NCBI GenBank assembly: GCA_002890585.1
Contig: MIQB01000028.1
Location: 1-23,729 of the forward strand
Direction: 5' to 3'
DNA length: 23,729 bases
Source of the DNA: Tannerella sp. oral taxon 808
Lineage (GTDB): Bacteria; Bacteroidota; Bacteroidia; Bacteroidales; Tannerellaceae
Made by a program: the position numbers and the translations under genes. Within the stretch, counting starts at the first letter, position 1, and every line of letters begins with the position of its first letter. Shown here in pieces: positions 23,271-23,729 of this stretch. The notes beneath the pieces are model-generated. The model ran no database searches and was not told the origin of the DNA. It was given only the letters and a program-made list of their open reading frames with translations.

Positions 23271-23301
23271 TTGTAGAGGCGAAAAATTTTCGGTTCTGTA
23301 A
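23271..23301. repeat. Degenerate palindromic element related to the post-cydB hairpin
   Basis: TTGTAGAGGCGAAAA (23271-23285) pairs with TTTTCGGTTCTGTAA (23287-23301) with one true mismatch and three G-U type pairs. It resembles the palindrome at 16717-16748 in order and sequence (TGTAG, GCGAAA or ACGAAA, TTTCG). It follows the ompH stop by 60 bp and may end that transcript. Confidence 0.55.
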
Positions 23302-23317
23302 CGGATTGTATGGGTTA

Positions 23318-23729
23318 GGAAGCCTTCCCCCCCCCAAAGCGGTGCTCATGTTGTTAGCATAAGTCCCGGAATCACTGATTCCGGGGGTCATGTTGTCAAC
23401 ATAAGTCGAAAAATCACTGATTCCAGAGGTTATGTTGTCAACATAAGCCCAAAATCACTGATTCCGGGGGTCATGTTGTCAACATAAGCCGAAAATCACT
23501 GATTCCAGAGGTCATGTTGTCAACATAAGCCGTGGAATCTTGATTCTATGCCTCGGAAGGCTTCCTAAGCTCCGGAATCATTGATTCTGCGCCTCGGAAG
23601 GCTTCCTAACCTCCGGAATCAGTGATTCTACGCTTCGGAAGGCTTCCTAACCTCCGGAATCAGTGATTCTAAGGCCTCGGAAGGCTTCCTAACCTCCGGA
23701 ATCAGTGATTCTAAGGCCTCGGAAGGCTT
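23318..23729. repeat. 41-42-bp mosaic array of alternating dyads (cut by window edge)
   Basis: Dyads alternate every 20-21 bp. Type A ATGTTGTCAACAT is centred at 23354 (degenerate), 23396, 23438, 23479 and 23520. Type B GGAAGGCTTCC is centred at 23560, 23601, 23642, 23684 and 23726, with one GGAAGCCTTCC at 23323. Type C AATCAsTGATT is centred at 23375, 23417, 23458, 23499, 23540 (degenerate), 23581, 23622, 23663 and 23705. Type C therefore pairs first with A and then with B. A run of nine C bases (23327-23335) follows the first B. The array continues past the window. No gene is seen in 23211-23729. Confidence 0.95.

Noticed and set aside
23318..23729. Possible CRISPR array
   Set aside because: Units abut directly with no unique spacers, repeats vary and the array is a mosaic of palindromes. 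No cas gene is near. The same holds for the arrays at 1-96, 5761-6066 and 12999-13542.

Overview
The window looks like a chromosomal segment of a moderately GC-rich member of the Bacteroidota, most likely order Bacteroidales. Three things point there: gene content and synteny (DUF6242 - DUF6089 - uppS - bamA - ompH; DUF4492 - cydA - cydB; DUF5063 - 3'-5' exonuclease - rlmI); lipoproteins with Bacteroidota-style lipoboxes; and promoter-like sites matching the Bacteroidota sigma factor consensus (TAnnTTTG, in two cases with a TTTG-like -33 box 19 bp upstream). A Tannerella-like oral species is my guess from the base composition and gene order. It is an inference and could not be tested here. I saw no rRNA, tRNA, CRISPR, transposase or phage gene.

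Layout. Positions 138-5282 (minus strand) form a compact six-gene run, fabD > DUF5063 > 3'-5' exonuclease > rlmI > sugar O-acetyltransferase > NhaC-type antiporter. Gaps are at most 10 bp and two junctions are ATGA overlaps, so it probably reads as one operon from a promoter near 5325. A divergent small TatA-like membrane protein (5535-5735, plus) is followed by a 41-bp tandem array and then a class A penicillin-binding protein (6151-8583). That gene converges on a two-gene minus-strand unit: a 907-residue transglutaminase-fold lipoprotein and an exported alpha/beta hydrolase whose nucleophile position reads Gly. Between the convergent genes lie a 23-bp hairpin array and a long two-tier terminator. 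An AT-rich, 42-bp-periodic array separates the hydrolase from the cytochrome bd operon (DUF4492, cydA, cydB; 13663-16697). The last gene block (16894-23210, plus) is an envelope-biogenesis cluster: a DUF6242 lipoprotein, a DUF6089 barrel-like protein, undecaprenyl diphosphate synthase, BamA and an OmpH/Skp chaperone.

How the genes fit together. Most are housekeeping functions for envelope and membrane energetics: malonyl transfer for fatty acids (FabD), the lipid carrier for peptidoglycan (UppS), peptidoglycan polymerisation and crosslinking (PBP1A), outer-membrane protein assembly (BamA and Skp), microaerobic respiration (CydAB) and Na+/H+ exchange (NhaC).

The most unusual content is intergenic. 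Four tandem arrays of unrelated sequence (1-96, 5761-6066, 12999-13542, 23318-23729) share a period of 41-42 bp, about four helical turns. Three are built clearly from odd-centred dyad symmetries. In the right-hand array the dyads alternate every 20-21 bp for almost 400 bp. In the 5761 array a dyad arm base pair changes in a compensatory way between subtypes (G-C to A-T). This suggests selection on symmetry and spacing rather than on sequence, and is the best candidate here for an undescribed system.
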